NCBI RefSeq assembly: GCF_003369445.1
Contig: NZ_QRCU01000007.1
Coordinates: forward strand, 1 to 64,000
Length of the DNA: 64,000 bases
Direction of reading: 5' to 3'
Source of the DNA: Arthrobacter silvisoli
GTDB lineage: Bacteria > Actinomycetota > Actinomycetes > Actinomycetales > Micrococcaceae
The notes under the pieces: model-generated
What the model saw: the letters and a program-made list of their open reading frames with translations, nothing else
Told to the model about the DNA's origin: nothing
The model's database searches: none
In this document: piece by piece, positions 60,825-64,000 of the stretch
How the letters are laid out: each line of letters starts with the position of its first letter
How positions within the stretch are numbered: the first letter of the stretch is position 1
Position numbers and translations under genes: made by a program

Positions 60825-62486
60825 TCAGGGCTGGCCGAGGCCGGCGCCTGCAAGTTTGCGGGGATCGTCGTTATCGAAGCGCTCGCGCAGCTTGAAGTGC
60901 TGCAGTTTGCCGCTCGGGTTGCGGGGGAGTTCGTCCACGAAGCGGATTTCGCGCGGGTATTTGTACGGGGCGATGGTCCGTTTGACGAAGTCCTGGATTT
61001 CTTGGACCTTCGCGTGGCCGGCGGGGACGCCGGGGCGCAGGACGATGAAGGCGCAGACCACCGCGCCACGGGCCTCGTCCGGGACGCCGATGACGGCGTT
61101 TTCGATGACGTCCGGGTGCTGGTCGATTGCCGCCTCCACCTCGGGGGCGCCGATGTTGTAGCCGGAGGAGACGATCATGCTGTCCGAACGGGCCTGGTAG
61201 CTAAAGTAGCCGTCGTCGTCCCGGGTGAAGATGTCGCCCGTGACGTTCCAGCCGTTCACCACGTAGTTCGCCTGGCGCGGATCGTCGAGGTAACGGCAGC
61301 CGGTGGGACCGGCGACGGCGAGGCGGCCCGGTTCGTTCGGGCCCAGTTCCTTGCCGTCCTCGTCGAGGATGGCCGCCCGGTAGCCGGGGACGGCTTTGCC
61401 CGTGGTGCCCGGCCGGATGTCGTCGCCCGCGGCGGAAATGAAGACGTGCAGCATCTCCGTGGCGCCGATGCCGTTGACCAGGCGCAGGCCGGTGGCGTCG
61501 CGGACCGCTTCCCAGGTCTCCTTGGACAGGTGCTCGCCGGCCGAGACCGCCAGGCGCAGGCCCTGGAGGAGGACGCCTTTGCTTTCCTTGAGGATGGCCC
61601 GGTAGGCGGTAGGGGCGGTGAAGAGGATGGTGGCCCCTGCTGCGGCCGAGTGCTCAGCCAGCTCCGCCGGGGTGGCGCGCTCGGTCAGCAGTGCCGAGGC
61701 GCCGAACCGGAGCGGGAAGATGACCAGTCCGCCGAGCCCGAAGGTGAAGGCCAGCGGCGGGGACCCGGCGAAGACGTCATCCTCCGTGGGCCGGAGGATG
61801 TGGCGGGCGAAAGTATCCGCGATGGCGAGGATGTCCCGGTGGAAGTGCATCGTCACCTTGGGCACCCCGGTGGTGCCCGACGTCGGACCCAGCAGTGCGA
61901 CGTCGTCGGCGGCGGTGTCCACCGCGGTGAACTCGCCGCTCTTGGCGGCACAACGGGCGGCGAGGTCGCCGTCGTCGTCCGATCCGTAGGAAAGGACCGC
62001 GACCTCGTCGCCCGCCGCGGCGGCCAGCTCACCGAGGAAACGGTGATCGGAGACCGCGAGCACGGGTTTCGTCAGTCCGATCAAGGTGGCGATCTCCCCG
62101 GAGCGCAGCATCGGCATGGTGGTCACGACGACGGCCCCCGCCTTGAGCACGCCGAGCCAGGCCGCGACGAGCCAGGGGTTGTTCGGTCCGCGCAGCAGGA
62201 CCCGATTGCCTGGAACCACACCGAAATCTTCGGTGAGCACCTGGGCCACCTGATTCGAACGAAGCTGCAGGTCACCGTAGCTCCAGACCCCGCCGTCGGG
62301 AGTGCGCAGGGCCGGCCGCCCGGCACCGTGGGTGGCAACGGCGTCGTCGATGAGGGCGGCCGCGGCGTTCAGTTTCGCCGGGTACTGGAGCTCCGGCAGG
62401 GTGAATTCAAGAGTTGGCCAGCTTCCGGCGGGCGGCAGGTGGTCACGGGTGAAGCTGTCCTTGTGGGCCGATGTCGTCATTGTCAT
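60825..62486 (-). CDS. Benzoate/2-aminobenzoate-CoA ligase-like AMP-forming enzyme
   Basis: 553 aa of the ANL superfamily. Phosphate-loop PTSGTTGVPKVTMHFHRDI, SPPLAFTFGLGGLVIFPLRF typical of the benzoate/aminobenzoate ligase branch, ATEMLHVFISA, and the C-terminal catalytic Lys in NPSGKLQHFKLRE. It activates an aromatic acid as CoA thioester. ATG at 62486 follows AAAGGAA. It is the last gene of a CoA-ligase/thioesterase/cupin/FAH operon. Confidence 0.85.
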   Translation of the reverse strand: MTMTTSAHKDSFTRDHLPPAGSWPTLEFTLPELQYPAKLNAAAALIDDAVATHGAGRPALRTPDGGVWSYGDLQLRSNQVAQVLTEDFGVVPGNRVLLRGPNNPWLVAAWLGVLKAGAVVVTTMPMLRSGEIATLIGLTKPVLAVSDHRFLGELAAAAGDEVAVLSYGSDDDGDLAARCAAKSGEFTAVDTAADDVALLGPTSGTTGVPKVTMHFHRDILAIADTFARHILRPTEDDVFAGSPPLAFTFGLGGLVIFPLRFGASALLTERATPAELAEHSAAAGATILFTAPTAYRAILKESKGVLLQGLRLAVSAGEHLSKETWEAVRDATGLRLVNGIGATEMLHVFISAAGDDIRPGTTGKAVPGYRAAILDEDGKELGPNEPGRLAVAGPTGCRYLDDPRQANYVVNGWNVTGDIFTRDDDGYFSYQARSDSMIVSSGYNIGAPEVEAAIDQHPDVIENAVIGVPDEARGAVVCAFIVLRPGVPAGHAKVQEIQDFVKRTIAPYKYPREIRFVDELPRNPSGKLQHFKLRERFDNDDPRKLAGAGLGQP

Positions 62487-62518
62487 GGCCGTTCCTTTCA
62501 GTACTAAGTATGAGCGGA

Positions 62519-63421
62519 TCAGGCGCGGATCATGCCCTCCTGGGCAACCGTTGCGAGCAGGCGTCCTTGCCTGTCGAAGAAGCGGCCCAGGGCCAGGCCC
62601 CGGTTGCTTTGGCCGGACACCGCCTCCTGGGCATACAGCACCCAGTCGTCCGCGCGGCCGTCCCGGTGGAACCACATGGAATGGTCCAGGCTCGCCGTTG
62701 TGAGGCCGGGACTGGACCAGTGCAGTCCGTTGACCCGGAGCAGGGGCTCCAGGATGGTGTAGTCGCAGACGTAGGCCAGGGCCGCGCGGTGCAGATCGGC
62801 CGTGGCATGCGCATCGGCCAGGTCCGGCAGCCGGTCGAAAGCCTTCACCCAGATGGCCTGCTGCGGAACGGCCCCGCCCTCCAGCTCCACGTACACCGGT
62901 CCGGGAATGTGGCGCATGTCGAAGCTCCGGCCCGAGGACCAGTACCGGGCGGCCGGGCTGTCGATTCCCTGCAGCACCTCCGCGGCGCTCCGCAGTGAAT
63001 CGGGGTCGACGGCGGATTCGCGCCCGACGGCGGCAGGCGCCTCCGGCTGGAAGTCCGGGCCGTCTTCGGGAACCTGGAAGGAGCCCATTGCGGTGTAGAC
63101 GGCCTTGCCGTTCTGGTAGCCGCGGACGCTGCGGGTGGAGTAGCCGCGGCCGTCGCGCAGCCGTTCCACCTCGTAGCGGACGCGGGATCCGATATCGACC
63201 GGGCGCATGAAGTAGCTGTGCATGGAATGCAGGGAACGGTCCGCGTCCACGGAGCGCATCATGGCCGCCGCGGCCTGGGCTACCATGTCGCCGCCGTAGG
63301 CCTTGGGCCACGGGACGTACTGCGTGGTGGCCTCGTAGGCTTCGTCGTGGACCTGCGCAGGGACCGCGGTCAGCTCGACGGCGTTGAGGAAGGTCTCGGA
63401 GGTCAGGGTTCCGGTGGTCAT
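62519..63421 (-). CDS. Acyl-CoA thioesterase II (TesB-like)
   Basis: 300 aa, double hot-dog. The first half has YGGDMVAQAAAAMMRSV and LHSMHSYFMRPVDIG; the second has DYTILEPLL, SLDHSMWFHRDGRADDWVLY and a C-terminal VAQEGMIR, with the Asp of the TesB catalytic set in SLDHSMWF. It hydrolyses acyl-CoA or aryl-CoA. In this operon it may release an aromatic acid such as gentisate from its CoA ester. It is 4 nt after the cupin gene. Confidence 0.88.
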   Translation of the reverse strand: MTTGTLTSETFLNAVELTAVPAQVHDEAYEATTQYVPWPKAYGGDMVAQAAAAMMRSVDADRSLHSMHSYFMRPVDIGSRVRYEVERLRDGRGYSTRSVRGYQNGKAVYTAMGSFQVPEDGPDFQPEAPAAVGRESAVDPDSLRSAAEVLQGIDSPAARYWSSGRSFDMRHIPGPVYVELEGGAVPQQAIWVKAFDRLPDLADAHATADLHRAALAYVCDYTILEPLLRVNGLHWSSPGLTTASLDHSMWFHRDGRADDWVLYAQEAVSGQSNRGLALGRFFDRQGRLLATVAQEGMIRA

Positions 63422-63425
63422 CTGC

Positions 63426-63908
63426 TCAGGCCCTGCGGAAGCCGGCGAGGGTGTCGTCGGCGACGTCGGGGAGGTTGACCACGAGGTTCTCCGGCGTGCG
63501 GGCGGTCAGCCAGACCAGCTCCTCCGTGACGGACATATTGGCCTCCACATGGGGCATGAACGGCGGGACGAAGACCCAATCCCCGGCCTTCATGTCCAGG
63601 AACTCAGAGTAGTCTTCGCCGAAGTAGATGCGGCCGTGCCCGCGGAGCACGTAGCCGCCGGTTTCCGCTTCGCCGTGGTGGTGCGGCAGCGAACGGTAGC
63701 CGGGAACGTTGGAGACCTGGCCGAACCAGATCTTCGTAGCAGGGGTGTGCTGGATGCTGACTCCGGAGACCCGCACGCAGTCGCCGGACTGGGCGGTGTT
63801 GGTGTCTTCTTCGCCGGCGCGCGTGACAACGGGGATGACTTTGCCGTCGGGCTGCGCGTAGATGGAATTGTCGCCCTCGAGGCGGTAATCGGTGATGGTT
63901 TCGCTCAT
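63426..63908 (-). CDS. Cupin-domain protein
   Basis: 160 aa with one cupin barrel. The first motif is LPHHHGEAETGGYVLRGHGRIYFG (H-H-E-G metal ligands), the second is AGDWVFVPPFMPHVEANM. The enzyme could be a small dioxygenase or a sensor; gentisate dioxygenases are longer bicupins, so it is not one of these. ATG at 63908 has AAGGAG upstream. It is 4 nt after the FAH gene. Confidence 0.85.
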   Translation of the reverse strand: MSETITDYRLEGDNSIYAQPDGKVIPVVTRAGEEDTNTAQSGDCVRVSGVSIQHTPATKIWFGQVSNVPGYRSLPHHHGEAETGGYVLRGHGRIYFGEDYSEFLDMKAGDWVFVPPFMPHVEANMSVTEELVWLTARTPENLVVNLPDVADDTLAGFRRA

Positions 63909-63912
63909 GGTC

Positions 63913-64000
63913 CTACTCCTTGGTGTTGATTCGAACGAGGTTTTCAAGCCGGCCGATGCCGTCGATTTCGGTGGTGACGACGTCGCCGTCCTGCAGGAAG
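63913..64000 (-). CDS. Fumarylacetoacetate hydrolase family protein, C-terminal end (partial)
   Basis: Only the last 29 codons are in the window: FLQDGDVVTTEIDGIGRLEN, LVRINTKE and a TAG stop. GDVVTTEIDGIGRLEN is the characteristic C-terminal strand of FAH/fumarylpyruvate hydrolase enzymes that cleave C-C bonds after aromatic-ring opening. The rest lies past the right edge. It is the first visible gene of the operon running to 60825. Confidence 0.85.
   Translation of the reverse strand, partial: FLQDGDVVTTEIDGIGRLENLVRINTKE

Noticed and set aside
63426..63908. Gentisate 1,2-dioxygenase.
   Set aside because: Gentisate dioxygenases are bicupins of about 340 aa or more, while this protein has one cupin and 160 aa.

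Overview
The window is chromosomal DNA from a high-GC actinobacterium. Strong GC3 bias, GTG/TTG starts, 4-nt stop/start overlaps, a dnaK-grpE-dnaJ-hspR operon with HAIR boxes, an ECF42-type sigma factor beside a DGPF protein, and tetrulose catabolism genes all fit the Micrococcaceae, most likely Arthrobacter or Pseudarthrobacter. Genus is an inference from protein style. No rRNA, tRNA, CRISPR array, transposase or integrase was seen.

Layout. 1-4630: the 3' end of an FG-GAP repeat gene, a GMC oxidoreductase / PAS / cupin operon, and pabC. 4927-9141: cardiolipin synthase, a WXG100-headed 524-aa protein with a small companion, and a lipoprotein. 9234-19832: a leftward block with a P-loop kinase-PabB fusion, a low-molecular-weight tyrosine phosphatase, an ABC-2 exporter pair, MFS and LysE exporters, ECF sigma plus DGPF protein, a methyltransferase, and a MarR regulator divergent from an MMPL transporter. 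22240-26135: a TetR regulator divergent from an amidohydrolase and an APC permease. 26269-30850: two unknown membrane proteins, an AlaA-like aminotransferase and an alpha/beta hydrolase.

30858-43175 is the most unusual region: thirteen leftward, tightly packed genes for a contractile injection system of the Afp/PVC/eCIS type. In transcription order they are cap (DUF4255), sheath, tube, a Pro-rich disordered protein, LysM-like tube initiator, VgrG-like spike, PAAR-like tip, gp25, baseplate J, tail protein I, an anchored secreted protein and two paralogous transmembrane PASTA proteins. No tape measure, AAA+ ATPase or separate fibre gene is present between the non-CIS flanking genes. The baseplate J protein carries an extra C-terminal half with Asp-box (BNR) motifs, and the PASTA proteins suggest attachment to membrane and cell wall.

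43314-51280: an NmrA-like reductase divergent from TetR, MpaB-like and DUF817 genes, with twin TetR-type palindromes, then the heat-shock operon. 52503-60688: two convergent operons sharing a 16-bp identical operator-like sequence at their promoters. The rightward one encodes a TIM-barrel isomerase-like enzyme, a 3-hydroxyacyl-CoA-dehydrogenase-fold enzyme, an SDR, a 34-aa membrane microprotein and an MFS importer. The leftward one encodes a DhaK-DhaL kinase, RpiB-like and TpiA-like isomerases and a GntR regulator. The lower half matches tetrulose (erythrulose) to D-erythrose-4-phosphate; the upper substrate is not known. 60825-64000 is a leftward operon (FAH-family hydrolase, cupin, TesB thioesterase, CoA ligase) that looks like CoA-dependent aromatic acid catabolism.
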